A stretch of 64,000 nucleotides of DNA from Sulfitobacter litoralis. Lineage in GTDB: Bacteria > Pseudomonadota > Alphaproteobacteria > Rhodobacterales > Rhodobacteraceae. Positions 46,058-54,917 of this stretch are shown one piece after another. A model generated the notes under the pieces. It did no database searches. It saw nothing but the letters and a program-made list of their open reading frames with translations, and was not told the origin of the DNA. The stretch's first letter is position 1, and each line of letters opens with the position of its first letter. Location: positions 28,147 to 92,146 of the forward strand of contig NZ_FNJD01000015.1 in NCBI RefSeq assembly GCF_900103185.1, read 5' to 3'. Both the position numbers and the translations under genes were made by a program.

Positions 46058-46090
46058 AAAAGGGGCACCGCTATCCGCGGTGCCCCTTTT
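46058..46090. terminator. Bidirectional Rho-independent terminator
   Basis: AAAAGGGGCACCGC (46058-46071) pairs with GCGGTGCCCCTTTT (46077-46090), a perfect 14-bp stem with a 5-base loop. It can end both the helicase and the convergent MFS transcripts. Confidence 0.88.
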
Positions 46091-46193
46091 GCTTTGGGCC
46101 ATATGCCTTAGCCGCCACTGCACTTCCAAATGGATTTAAATCCTCGCCCGCAGGGCGAAACCTACCCGCTTTAGGCCAGCGCAGTCGCTTAGC

Positions 46194-47432
46194 CTATTCC
46201 GCAGGTTCCGTCACCGGCTGTCGGTCGACCACCCGCCCGATAAGCAGCATCAGCGCAAAAGCAATCGTTGCCAGCACCAACACAGCGCCAATCAGCGGTG
46301 TGATCGTCCCGTTGAACGTCATCCCGATGGCCGAGGCAAGAACCGCCGCCATGACCGTCGACACCGCCCCGATGACCGACGCGGCCATCCCCGCAATATG
46401 GCCCAGTGGCTCCATCGCCAGAGCGTTGAGGTTGCCCATCACCAGCCCCACCTGAAAGAACAGCGACGCCTGCCACATCAGGAAAAACACAAAACCATAG
46501 GGCTCGGGCAGTTCCCCCAGACCAAGACCCAGCATCAGTCCTGACAGCACAATCTGCAGCCCCAGCGCCAGCGTCACGATCCGCTGCATCCCCAATCGCA
46601 CAACCAGCAACGCATTCAGCAAGCTCGAGGTGCCAGAGATCAGCGCCGCAACGCCGAACCAAAACGGAAAGCTCTCGGCGCGGTCATAGACCTGATCATA
46701 GATCGGCTGGACCAGCATCAATGTTGAGAACAAGAACCCCATCACGAGGGTTTGTACTGTGATCGACAGGCACACCATCGGATTGCTGAAAATCTCTTTC
46801 ACCGCGCGCCACAAAAGACCGATCTGCATCGGGCGGCGCTTGGGCTTGGGAAGGGTTTCGGGCAGGCGGAGCATGGCCCAGACGGCACAGGTCATTGAAA
46901 AGACAATAAAAGACAAGAACACGCCGCGCCAGTCGGACAGCGCGATAATCACGGCCCCCATGGCTGGGGCAAAGGCAGGCACAATCACAAAGATCATCAT
47001 CACAAACGACATGATCTTGGCCATCTGCCGACCCGAATAAAGGTCGCGGATAATTGCAAGCGCGACAACACGAGGGCCAGCTGCTCCGATCCCTTGAACG
47101 ACACGGGCCACCAGCATCAGCTCTAGGGATTGACTGATCCACGCCACGACCGCCCCTGCGATATAGATCGCCGACCCCAGATAAATGATATTCTTGCGTC
47201 CGAAAGCATCCGATAGCGGGCCGGTCACAAAGGTGCCCATTCCCATGCCCAGGATGAAAGCGGTGACGATCAGCGGCACTTTGGTCCCATCCATAGGGGA
47301 CAGGTCGTTCCCAATTTGTGGTAGGGCAGGCAGCATCGCGTCGGTTGAAAACGCGATAATTGCAAACATCATCGCAATCAGCGCCACAAACTCGGGGCGG
47401 CTCATCTTAATGTCGGGTCGGTCGTTGGTCAT
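46194..47432 (-). CDS. MFS drug-resistance transporter, Bcr/CflA family
   Basis: 412 residues, about 12 spans. MSRPEFVALIAMMFAIIAFS, TDAMLPALPQIGNDL and GPLSDAFGRKNIIYLGSAIY (motif A region) are typical of Bcr/CflA proton-driven exporters. The start at 47432 (MTNDRPDIKMSRPEF) avoids overlap with the upstream gene. The drug or metabolite is unknown. Confidence 0.92.
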   Translation of the reverse strand: MTNDRPDIKMSRPEFVALIAMMFAIIAFSTDAMLPALPQIGNDLSPMDGTKVPLIVTAFILGMGMGTFVTGPLSDAFGRKNIIYLGSAIYIAGAVVAWISQSLELMLVARVVQGIGAAGPRVVALAIIRDLYSGRQMAKIMSFVMMIFVIVPAFAPAMGAVIIALSDWRGVFLSFIVFSMTCAVWAMLRLPETLPKPKRRPMQIGLLWRAVKEIFSNPMVCLSITVQTLVMGFLFSTLMLVQPIYDQVYDRAESFPFWFGVAALISGTSSLLNALLVVRLGMQRIVTLALGLQIVLSGLMLGLGLGELPEPYGFVFFLMWQASLFFQVGLVMGNLNALAMEPLGHIAGMAASVIGAVSTVMAAVLASAIGMTFNGTITPLIGAVLVLATIAFALMLLIGRVVDRQPVTEPAE

Positions 47433-47532
47433 CCACGGGCTCCATCGTGTCGGCGGGGCCACGTCGCGCAGCCATGACCGTTCATAAGGCTGCCTTACAG
47501 ATAGTGCAATCGGCGGTGTGTCTCCGGCCGTC

Positions 47533-48006
47533 TCAGGCGCTGAAACGCGATGCTGTCTGGCGGCGGCGCATCGGCAGACGCAGCACTTGGACAATCTCGT
47601 CTAGCCCTGACATCGGCAGGCGAATATGTTCCGGAAGCGCCAGCACCGAGACATTGTAATTCACAATATCGCTGCGGGTCTGGTCCCATGTCTCAAGCGG
47701 AATGACCCGCGAAACAAAGCGGCAACGTTCCAGCACCGCACGACGGGCCGCAAAGCCTTTCTGGGCAGGCTGGCCTAGCCGAGTGCAAAACGCGTCGCTA
47801 TGACATCCGACAACCAAATCGCTGCCCAGTTGGGACAGTTGACGAAGCCAATCGCCATGGCCAGTATGAAACCCGTCGAACCCGCCATAGGTCAGGATTG
47901 TCCGCGCCACAGGGCGCTTTAACGCACTTAAAGAAGGGGGCGTAGTTGGTGTCGCCACCGCCGCCCGCCCGCGTCCCAAAAAGGGAAAGGGTATATCGTA
48001 ATTCAT
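47533..48006 (-). CDS. Cytidylyltransferase-like nucleotidyltransferase
   Basis: 157 residues. LTYGGFDGFHTGHGDWLRQL has the HxGH motif of the TagD/GCT family, followed by SDLVVGCHSDAFCTRLGQPA, where the family has the VGVSTDEFN segment. The usual C-terminal RTxGISTT signature is missing; the protein ends RLPMRRRQTASRFSA. The N-terminal 35 residues are extra. It may use an unusual acceptor; glycerol phosphate transfer cannot be assumed. The last base lies 101 bases upstream of the MFS gene start on the same strand. Confidence 0.8.
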   Translation of the reverse strand: MNYDIPFPFLGRGRAAVATPTTPPSLSALKRPVARTILTYGGFDGFHTGHGDWLRQLSQLGSDLVVGCHSDAFCTRLGQPAQKGFAARRAVLERCRFVSRVIPLETWDQTRSDIVNYNVSVLALPEHIRLPMSGLDEIVQVLRLPMRRRQTASRFSA

Positions 48007-48121
48007 GCTGCCCGCTCGTATCCAAGAGGGGTCTTTGCCCCTTTATACAACTGATTCTAGGCGGGTTTCGTCACGATGGCAAAGGCTTTCTGTTTTAATG
48101 TATATCTCGTTCGACGGTGCC

Positions 48122-48763
48122 TCAGCCCTCGTTGCGCAGCTCTGTCAGAACCTTTTTCCAAAGCTCGGGTGGTTGCGCACCTGGCACGGCATGACGTCCG
48201 CCGACGATAAAGGTCGGGACCGACGAAATCCCCATCTCGCGGCTGTGTGCGTCGCGTTTTCGGATGTCGTCCATATCCTCATCCGTCGCCAAAAGACGCG
48301 TCACAACAGAGGCATCCATCTCGATTCCATCGGCGATGTCGGCCAGCACCTCTGCATCGCCAATATCACGCGCCTCGACAAAATACGCTTTGAACAACGC
48401 CGATACCGCAGCTGTCTGGCGACCCTCGATCCCCGCCCAATGGATCAACCGGTGGGCGTTCAGCGTATTGGGTGTGCGCTGCATCGCTTCAAAATTGATC
48501 TTCAGCCCGGCTTTCTCGGCATGTTCCACCACGGGGGCATAAGCCCGAACCGCGCCGTCCTTGCCGCCGAACTTCCCTTCCAGATAGGCGCGTCGGTCCA
48601 TGCCGTCGGCGGGCATATTGGGGTTCAGCTGAAAGGGGTGCCATTCAATCGCAAACGGGTGGTCGGGTTCGCTTTCCAAGGCACGGTCCAGATGCGCTTT
48701 GCCGATATAGCACCAAGGGCAAATCGGATCGGACATGATATCAAGCTTGATCGTTTGGGTCAT
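48122..48763 (-). CDS. DsbA family oxidoreductase (FrnE type)
   Basis: 213 residues. Thioredoxin-like fold with a helical insert; active-site CPWC in MSDPICPWCYIGKAHLDRAL. VPTFIVGGRHAVPGAQPPEL supplies the cis-Pro loop. No signal peptide, so cytoplasmic. FrnE-type proteins act as disulfide isomerases or in polyketide modification. Its start overlaps the stop of the acyl-CoA ligase gene by 4 bases (same operon). Confidence 0.93.
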   Translation of the reverse strand: MTQTIKLDIMSDPICPWCYIGKAHLDRALESEPDHPFAIEWHPFQLNPNMPADGMDRRAYLEGKFGGKDGAVRAYAPVVEHAEKAGLKINFEAMQRTPNTLNAHRLIHWAGIEGRQTAAVSALFKAYFVEARDIGDAEVLADIADGIEMDASVVTRLLATDEDMDDIRKRDAHSREMGISSVPTFIVGGRHAVPGAQPPELWKKVLTELRNEG

Positions 48764-50274
48764 CGTTGCGCCTCATAGGCCGCGCGCAAGGACCGGCGCA
48801 GCAGTTTGCCATTCGCGCCCATGGGCAGTTCTGGCAGGTGGATGAAAAGGCGCGGCTGCTTGTAGCGCGCCATGTTGTCTTGTGCATAAAGCGCCAGCGC
48901 GGCTTCGTCCAGCGGGCTGTCTGCGGTATAAAAGGCGGCGATCACGGTCACGTCGGGGCGCACTTCGACCTCCGCTACGCCGACGGCATGGATGCCGGGA
49001 AACTTGGCAAGGCTTTGTTCTACCTCAATCGGCGACACACGGAACCCGCCTGCGTTCAACATATCGTCATTGCGCCCCAGATAGGTGATCTGCCCATCCT
49101 CGGCCATCACCCCCTGATCGCCAGTCAGGAACCAGTCGCCCTGATATTTCTGCGCCGTTTGCTCGGCCGCGCCGAGGTATCCCAGCATCAGCCCCGGGTC
49201 ACTTTTGTGGATCGCGATGGTACCTTCCTGTCCGACCGCGACAGGACCATCGGCCCCTATCAATGCGATACGTCGTCCGTCTTGCGGCTGGCCGAGCGTG
49301 CCGATGCGCGCAGGCCGGTCGGGTGAGGCGGAGAGGAAGGTCGAGCACTCCGACATGCCGTAAGCCTCGAAAATCGCGGTTCCACTTGCGGCCTTCCATG
49401 CGCGTGCAACCGCGGCAGGCAGCTTTTCCCCCGCGCTCAGGCCATGGCGGAGGCTTGGGGCGTCAATACGCTCGTGATGTTTCAGGATCTGGCGGTAAAC
49501 GCCCGGTGCTGCTGCAAAGATACTTGCCTCATGGCAAGTCATAAGCTCCGGCAGATCAGCCGGCGCTACGCCTGCCGCGGGGATCAGCGCGGTTGCACCC
49601 GTGGTCCAAGGGTCCATCAAGCCGGTTCCGAGCGTATAGGTCCAATTGAACGCCCCTGCATGCATTACGCGGTCGTCGGGTCGCAAGTCGTACCAGCCGC
49701 GCACCATCATCTGACGCGCCCAGATGGCACGATGTGCATGCATCACAGCGCTTGGTTTGCCGGATGTGCCAGAGGTATAAATGATATAGCCCAGCCGGTC
49801 GGGGTCGCCCATGTGCCACTCGGCAGGGGGCAGGTCGCGCATGTCCCGCAACTCGTCCAGAACGATGATGGTATCCGCAGGCGGGCAGGGCACGGCGGGG
49901 TCGCGCAAAATGGCTTTTGGCCCTAAGGTTGCGATAATCGCAGCGACTTCTGGCTCTGTCAGCGCAGCGGCTGTGGGCACGGGCACCAGCCCTGCGGCCA
50001 AGGCGCCCAGATACGCCAACGGAAAATCCACCGTATTCCCAAGGCGCATCAGGACGATGTCGCCCGGTGCCAAACCGCGCCGCAACAATCCGGTCGCTGT
50101 GCCGCGCACGGCAGATTCCAGATGGGCAAAGCTCCATGTCTCGTCAGTGTCAGGCCCAAGTATCGACAGCGCCGGTTTGGCACCCAAATCGGCCGCGCGC
50201 GCCAACACATGGGCAGCAAGATTGAACGGAGCGTGGCAGGGCGTAAACCCCGTTGAAGCAGAGAGTGATTTCAT
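48760..50274 (-). CDS. Acyl-CoA synthetase / AMP-dependent ligase
   Basis: 504 residues. Activates a carboxylic acid as acyl-AMP and then acyl-CoA. P-loop IIYTSGTSGKPSAVMHAHRA, A5 motif FEAYGMSECSTF, A7 LTGDQGVMAEDGQITYLGRN, A8 MLNAGGFRVSPIEVEQSL and the C-terminal catalytic Lys in ANGKLLRRSLR. It resembles benzoate-CoA-ligase-like enzymes; the substrate is unknown. The ATG at 50274 lies opposite a possible ATG of the divergent regulator (shared CATG). The divergent XRE-cupin gene may control it. Confidence 0.91.
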   Translation of the reverse strand: MKSLSASTGFTPCHAPFNLAAHVLARAADLGAKPALSILGPDTDETWSFAHLESAVRGTATGLLRRGLAPGDIVLMRLGNTVDFPLAYLGALAAGLVPVPTAAALTEPEVAAIIATLGPKAILRDPAVPCPPADTIIVLDELRDMRDLPPAEWHMGDPDRLGYIIYTSGTSGKPSAVMHAHRAIWARQMMVRGWYDLRPDDRVMHAGAFNWTYTLGTGLMDPWTTGATALIPAAGVAPADLPELMTCHEASIFAAAPGVYRQILKHHERIDAPSLRHGLSAGEKLPAAVARAWKAASGTAIFEAYGMSECSTFLSASPDRPARIGTLGQPQDGRRIALIGADGPVAVGQEGTIAIHKSDPGLMLGYLGAAEQTAQKYQGDWFLTGDQGVMAEDGQITYLGRNDDMLNAGGFRVSPIEVEQSLAKFPGIHAVGVAEVEVRPDVTVIAAFYTADSPLDEAALALYAQDNMARYKQPRLFIHLPELPMGANGKLLRRSLRAAYEAQR

Positions 50275-50338
50275 GTCCAATCGCTACCCCGCACGCAGCG
50301 GCGTTGCAAGCATGCCGACCCGACGCTATAGCCAGTTC

Positions 50339-50962
50339 ATGACGCAGGATGTCCCCAAAACGATGATCCAGATCGCCCGCGAAAGCGGCGAGACAGAAAC
50401 CACGCCGCCGGTTGATCTGGGGGCCCGCGTGCGCGAGCTGCGCAAGGCGCGTAACTGGACGCTGGAGCAGGCCGCCAATCAGGCAGGACTGGCACGATCG
50501 ACCCTCAGCAAGATCGAGAACGGTCAGATGTCGCCCACCTATGAGGCATTAAAAAAGTTGGCCGTCGGGCTGGAAATCTCGGTGCCGCAGCTCTTTACGC
50601 CGCCATCGGTGGGGCAAATTAACGGGCGGATGGCAATTACCAAATCGGACGAGGGTGCCGCCAAAGCGACCACCACCTACGAACACATGATGCTGGCCGA
50701 CACGTTGCGCAAAAAGCAGATGCTGCCTTACCGAGCCCGTATTCGCGCGCGCAAAATGGATGAATTCGACGGCTGGGTGCGCCACGACGGGGAAGAGTTT
50801 CTTTATGTGCTGACCGGCGTTATTACCCTATACACTGAGTTCTACGAACCCGTCGAAATGCGCCGAGGCGACAGCGCCTATTACGACGCGACGATGGGCC
50901 ACAACGTTGTATCGACCAGCGATGAAGACGCCACGATCCTTTGGGTCACCTCTCTCGTATGA
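50339..50962 (+). CDS. XRE family transcriptional regulator with cupin domain
   Basis: About 207 residues from the ATG at 50339 (MTQDVPKTMIQIARES); the ATGs at 50312 and 50273 are in frame, and 50273 has the best binding site (AGAGAG), so the start is uncertain. Helix-turn-helix VRELRKARNWTLEQAANQAG (followed by LARSTLSKIENGQMSPTYEA), then a small-molecule-sensing cupin ending in HDGEEFLYVLTGVITLYTEF and MGHNVVSTSDEDATILWVT. Divergent from the acyl-CoA ligase, which it probably regulates. Confidence 0.88.
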   Translation: MTQDVPKTMIQIARESGETETTPPVDLGARVRELRKARNWTLEQAANQAGLARSTLSKIENGQMSPTYEALKKLAVGLEISVPQLFTPPSVGQINGRMAITKSDEGAAKATTTYEHMMLADTLRKKQMLPYRARIRARKMDEFDGWVRHDGEEFLYVLTGVITLYTEFYEPVEMRRGDSAYYDATMGHNVVSTSDEDATILWVTSLV

Positions 50963-51010
50963 TTGAGCCTCGTCTGTACCGGCCTTACCCGATCGACCGC
51001 ACCAGCGCGC

Positions 51011-51044
51011 TTCATTTTGCCCAATAAACTCTCCCCGAAGGGCC
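51011..51044 (-). repeat. Dispersed intergenic repeat, copy D
   Basis: On the minus strand: GGCCCTTCGGGGAGAGTTTA, then TTGGGCAAAATGAA. The 21-base block AGTTTATTGGGC plus AAAATGAA is identical to copy B. It lies downstream of the minus-strand binding-protein gene. Confidence 0.68.
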
Positions 51045-51087
51045 GGTCTGCGCCGCGCCGAACCCTTAGCGGCCTCACACGCGCGCC

Positions 51088-52908
51088 CTACTGCGTTGGA
51101 TCAATCCACCAGACTTCCGGCATATAGTTCGGCCCATCTCCATACAGCGGCACATGGTCAGGGTATTTCATCGCTGCGACATGCGCGATGCGGTCTTCGG
51201 TGAACTGCCAGAACGGGATGACATAACGCCCGGCGGTCAGCACGCGGTCCAGCGCACGGGTGGCGGCGGTGAACTCCTCTGCACTGCTGGCCCCGACCAT
51301 CGTATCGATCATTGCGTCGATGGCGGGTGATTTCACGCCCATGAGGTTGCGGCTGCCTTCCTGATCTGCCGCCTCGGAGCCCCAGTAATAGCGTTGCTCG
51401 TTGCCCGGGCTCAACGATAGGGCGCGGCGAAAGATAGCCATGTCGAAGTCGAACGCCGCGTTGCGGGCAACGAACTGCGCATCATCCACGGCATCCACAC
51501 GGGCAGTGATCCCCAAGCGGGCCAGCGCTTGAATATACAGCTCGGCAATGGCGATATTTTCGCTGCTGCCTTTGGACAGCAGGATGCTGAACGACAACGG
51601 CTGCCCGTCGGGGCCACGCATGGTGCCGCCGTCTGCGCTAAACCCCGCGTCGGCCAAAGCGCGCATGGCGCGGCGGATGCCCGCGCGGTTGCGGGCCGAT
51701 CCGTCGGACGCAGGGAGCGCATAGCCGTCAAGCGCTCCGGCGGGAAGGTCATCAGCGAAAGGGGTCAATAACTCGGCCACGCGACCCGTGACGGGGCCGT
51801 CTTGCATCGCCAGCGGAGAGTTCGAGAAATACGAGGTGATGCGCGGCTGCGCCCCGCCGGTCAGCGTCTCGTTTATATATTCAAAGTTGAACGCCGCAAT
51901 CAGCGCCTCGCGGACACGAATATCGTCAAAGGGCGCACGGCGGGTGTTCATCACCAGCCCTGTCATGCCCGAAGGCTTGCTATGGGCAAAAGTCGATTTG
52001 ACCACGTCGCCGCGCTGCACGGCGGGGAAATCATATTGCGTCGCCCAGCTTTCGGCGTTGAATTCGCGCAGGGCGGAAATCTCTCCGGCCTTGAACGCTT
52101 CGAGCAGCACATTCGCATCGCCATAAAAGTCGAGCTTTATCTCGTCGATGTTATGGGTGCCTTTGCGAAACGGTACATCCTTGCCCCAGTAGTCTGGGTT
52201 GCGCGTCAGGGTAACCTGTTTGCCCGCCTTATAATCGCTGACCACATAGGGGCCCGAGCCCAGCGGGATATCTGCCAGCGGGGCATTGGCGAAATCGCGG
52301 GTGCCCCATTGGGCTTTGCTCAGGATCGGGCGCATGCCGGCGAGCAGGGCGAGCTCGCGATTGTCGGTATTGAACACCATCTTCACACTGTGCGGGCCTG
52401 TTTGGGTGATGCTGTCGATCTGGGCGTAAAGTCCGTGATAGCGCGGGTGCCCTTCGGTGCCCAAAAGCTCGTAACTGAAAATCACATCCTCGGGGGTGAC
52501 CGGCGTGCCATCGGCAAACTGCGCTTCGGGGCGCAGGGTGAATTCGACCCACGAACGGTCATCTGGCACCTCGATCGATTCGGCCAAAAGACCGTAAAGG
52601 GCGAAGGGTTCATCCCATGAACGGCCCATCAGGCTTTCATGGGTAAAGAACGGCAACTGCCAAGGCGATGTGCCTTTGCGCACGAAAGGATTGAGGCTGT
52701 CAAAGCCGCCGGTGTTGCCCAAGACAATTGAGCCGCCTTGGGGCGCATTTGGGTTTGCATAAGGCAGAGACACAAAATCAGGTGGGAGCGAGGGGTCCCC
52801 ATACATAGATATACCATGCGCGGGCTCGGCGCGGGCGAATCCACTGAGAAGAATCAGTGAAGAAACGGCTGCAACTGCCCGACAGCTTTGGAAAAAATTA
52901 AACGCCAT
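51088..52908 (-). CDS. Extracellular solute-binding protein, family 5 (peptide/YejA type), orphan
   Basis: 606 residues with a signal peptide (SCRAVAAVSSLILLSGFARA, cleavage near residue 27). Mature part has ISMYGDPSLPPDFVSLPYAN, PQGGSIVLGNTGGFDSLNPF and GLVMNTRRAPFDDIRVREAL, as in YejA-like microcin C/oligopeptide binding proteins. Such genes are usually followed by two permeases and an ATPase; here the next gene is a convergent regulator, so it must use a transporter encoded elsewhere or be a remnant. Confidence 0.92.
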   Translation of the reverse strand: MAFNFFQSCRAVAAVSSLILLSGFARAEPAHGISMYGDPSLPPDFVSLPYANPNAPQGGSIVLGNTGGFDSLNPFVRKGTSPWQLPFFTHESLMGRSWDEPFALYGLLAESIEVPDDRSWVEFTLRPEAQFADGTPVTPEDVIFSYELLGTEGHPRYHGLYAQIDSITQTGPHSVKMVFNTDNRELALLAGMRPILSKAQWGTRDFANAPLADIPLGSGPYVVSDYKAGKQVTLTRNPDYWGKDVPFRKGTHNIDEIKLDFYGDANVLLEAFKAGEISALREFNAESWATQYDFPAVQRGDVVKSTFAHSKPSGMTGLVMNTRRAPFDDIRVREALIAAFNFEYINETLTGGAQPRITSYFSNSPLAMQDGPVTGRVAELLTPFADDLPAGALDGYALPASDGSARNRAGIRRAMRALADAGFSADGGTMRGPDGQPLSFSILLSKGSSENIAIAELYIQALARLGITARVDAVDDAQFVARNAAFDFDMAIFRRALSLSPGNEQRYYWGSEAADQEGSRNLMGVKSPAIDAMIDTMVGASSAEEFTAATRALDRVLTAGRYVIPFWQFTEDRIAHVAAMKYPDHVPLYGDGPNYMPEVWWIDPTQ

Positions 52909-52984
52909 TTTAGCAACAATCCCGCTCTGCCCTTGTTTTATTAGCGTATTCCTTAGCGATACGGGGACTACAGTTCAAACTTTA

Positions 52985-53100
52985 AGCTTGGATTACGGCG
53001 GCGAATTGCGTATAACCAACTCACTGCTCGATAGGTTTCTTGCCTGTATGAAACCTGCCTCAATAACTTAACGTCCGCTTCGTGCGGACGTTTTTTTTTT
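52985..53100 (+). ncRNA. Candidate small RNA in the gap before bdhA
   Basis: The 310-base gap 52909-53218 has no gene. It ends in a very strong plus-strand terminator (53071-53100) although no plus-strand gene lies upstream: the neighbour on the left is a minus-strand gene that starts at 52908. A second hairpin precedes it: GGTTTC (53034-53039), loop TTGCCTGTAT, GAAACC (53050-53055). An independent short transcript is the simplest explanation. The 5-prime end is not known; the start given is only approximate. Confidence 0.5.
53071..53100 (+). terminator. Strong Rho-independent terminator
   Basis: ACGTCCGC (53071-53078), loop TTCGT, GCGGACGT (53084-53091), then ten Ts. It is the best terminator in the window. 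Confidence 0.9.
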
Positions 53101-53218
53101 GCCCGTGATTGGGCTGCAGTGGTCGCATCAGGGGCATTCTGCTGGCGCTTTCAATTAGCCGTTTCCATTCGTTTACGCGCTCGCCATGATGCAACTGCAG
53201 AAACGCGAGGAGAACTTC

Positions 53219-54004
53219 ATGGCCTACAGCATCGACCTTTCAGGAAAAACAGCCGTCATCACCGGATCCAATTCAGGTATTGGCCTTGGCATCGCCTGGG
53301 CTTTGGCGCGGGCAGGGGCGGATGTTGTGCTGAACTCCTTTACCGACCGCGAAGAAGACCATGCCATCGCCAAAGACATCGCCACCGAAACCGGTGTGAC
53401 GGCACGCTATATACAGGCGGATATGTCGAAATCGAATGAATGTCGCCAATTGATCACTGACGCGGGCCGTTGCGATATCTTGGTAAACAATGCCGGTATT
53501 CAGCACGTCGCACCGATCCCGAGCTTTCCCACCGAAAAATGGGACGCCATCATCGCCATTAACCTCAGCTCTGCCTTTCATACCACGGCCGTTGCCTTGC
53601 CGATGATGCGCCAAGCGGGCTGGGGCCGTGTGATCAACGTGGCCTCCGCGCACGGGCTGACCGCGTCACCCTATAAATCAGCCTATATCGCTGCAAAGCA
53701 CGGAATCGTTGGCCTGTCCAAGACGACCGCGCTGGAAACGGCCGAAGATCCCATCACCTGCAATGCTATTTGTCCCGGCTACGTGCTGACCGATATCGTT
53801 GAAAAGCAGATCCCCGACACGATGAAAGAATACGGCATGACGCGCGAAGAGGTGATTAAGAACGTCATGCTCAAGCGCCAACCCTCCAAGGCGTTTGCAA
53901 CCGTGGAACAGCTGGGCGGCACCGCGACGTTCCTGTGCTCCGAGGCGGGCGACCAGATCACCGGTACGACGATCAGCGTCGATGGTGGCTGGACTGCGCT
54001 GTAA
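53219..54004 (+). CDS. bdhA: 3-hydroxybutyrate dehydrogenase
   Basis: Oxidises (R)-3-hydroxybutyrate to acetoacetate with NAD+ in polyhydroxybutyrate breakdown. 261 residues, classical SDR. Cofactor motif TGSNSGIGLGIA, NNAGIQHVAPI, catalytic Ser in NVASAHGLTASPYKSAYIAA and Lys in YIAAKHG, and the PGYVLTDIVEKQIPD substrate loop that fits BdhA. GAGGAG lies 8 bases before the ATG at 53219. Confidence 0.95.
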   Translation: MAYSIDLSGKTAVITGSNSGIGLGIAWALARAGADVVLNSFTDREEDHAIAKDIATETGVTARYIQADMSKSNECRQLITDAGRCDILVNNAGIQHVAPIPSFPTEKWDAIIAINLSSAFHTTAVALPMMRQAGWGRVINVASAHGLTASPYKSAYIAAKHGIVGLSKTTALETAEDPITCNAICPGYVLTDIVEKQIPDTMKEYGMTREEVIKNVMLKRQPSKAFATVEQLGGTATFLCSEAGDQITGTTISVDGGWTAL

Positions 54005-54084
54005 AACAGTAACGGCGCAGATCGACCGAAGAGGGCGGTAGTGGAAGATGTCCAAGCGCAGTTCGTGTGATCTGCGTTTGGACG

Positions 54085-54831
54085 TCAGCTTGGTGAAATA
54101 CGATCCGCACGTGGACCAAAGGCTTGGTCCACAGGAACGGGCTTTTGCGGCGGATAGACCAGCCCTGCAGAGATCACCAGCTTGGCTGCATCCTCCACCG
54201 ACATGTCCAACTCAGTCACATCCTCTTGCGGTACAAAAAGCAGAAATCCAGAGGTGGGGTTGGGCGTTGTCGGCACGAAAACCCCCACGAGGTTTGACCC
54301 TTCACCACCCGCGGCGGCGACTTCGCCCTTTGCGGGGATCGAAATAAAACCAAGCGCCCAAACGCCCTTACGTGGGTATTCGATCATGCAGGCGGTTTCA
54401 AAGCTACGCTCTGTCTGGGCAAAAATCGTCTCGGAGATTTGCTTGATGCCGGAATAGATCGTGCGGACAACGGGTGTGCGCTCCACCAGGCTTTCGGCAA
54501 AGCGTATGAACGACCGTCCGATGATGCCCTTGGCCAGCCAGCCTACTATCACAGTGAACAGCAAAAAGATGATCACACCGATGCCGCGCACGTTGATCTG
54601 GGCAGACGGGTCGAGCCCGAAATAGGTCTGAATCAGCCGGTCAGGATGGTAAGCCAGAGGCACCATCGGCAACACGATGCCGTCGATCCAGCCGATGACG
54701 GTCCAGATCAGCCAGATCGTGAGGCCGACCGGCGCAATCACCACCAGCCCCGTCAGGAACGAAGCCCTGATCCGCGCGAACAAAGTCCGGCGCGGTGCGG
54801 GAGGAAGGGGCGGCGTAAACGGTGTGTTCAT
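54085..54831 (-). CDS. DUF502 domain membrane protein
   Basis: 248 residues. Two N-terminal membrane spans (SFLTGLVVIAPVGLTIWLIW and GVIIFLLFTVIVGWLAKGII) followed by a soluble part with ERTPVVRTIYSGIKQISETI and VPTTPNPTSGFLLFVPQEDV. The family is widespread in bacteria and of unknown role. Its C-terminal tail is Pro-rich. It is convergent with bdhA, 80 bases away. Confidence 0.92.
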   Translation of the reverse strand: MNTPFTPPLPPAPRRTLFARIRASFLTGLVVIAPVGLTIWLIWTVIGWIDGIVLPMVPLAYHPDRLIQTYFGLDPSAQINVRGIGVIIFLLFTVIVGWLAKGIIGRSFIRFAESLVERTPVVRTIYSGIKQISETIFAQTERSFETACMIEYPRKGVWALGFISIPAKGEVAAAGGEGSNLVGVFVPTTPNPTSGFLLFVPQEDVTELDMSVEDAAKLVISAGLVYPPQKPVPVDQAFGPRADRISPS

Positions 54832-54917
54832 GAATGAAGGTTATCCCACTGCAGCAATGCGTTAGAGCTAGGGCGTTTCACGCGTTGCTACAATGGAGGA
54901 CGCATAATAATTAAGCT

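Noticed and set aside
44611..46068. 485-codon minus-strand frame across the DEAD-box helicase
   Set aside because: All helicase motifs are on the plus strand, and the antisense protein is low-complexity.
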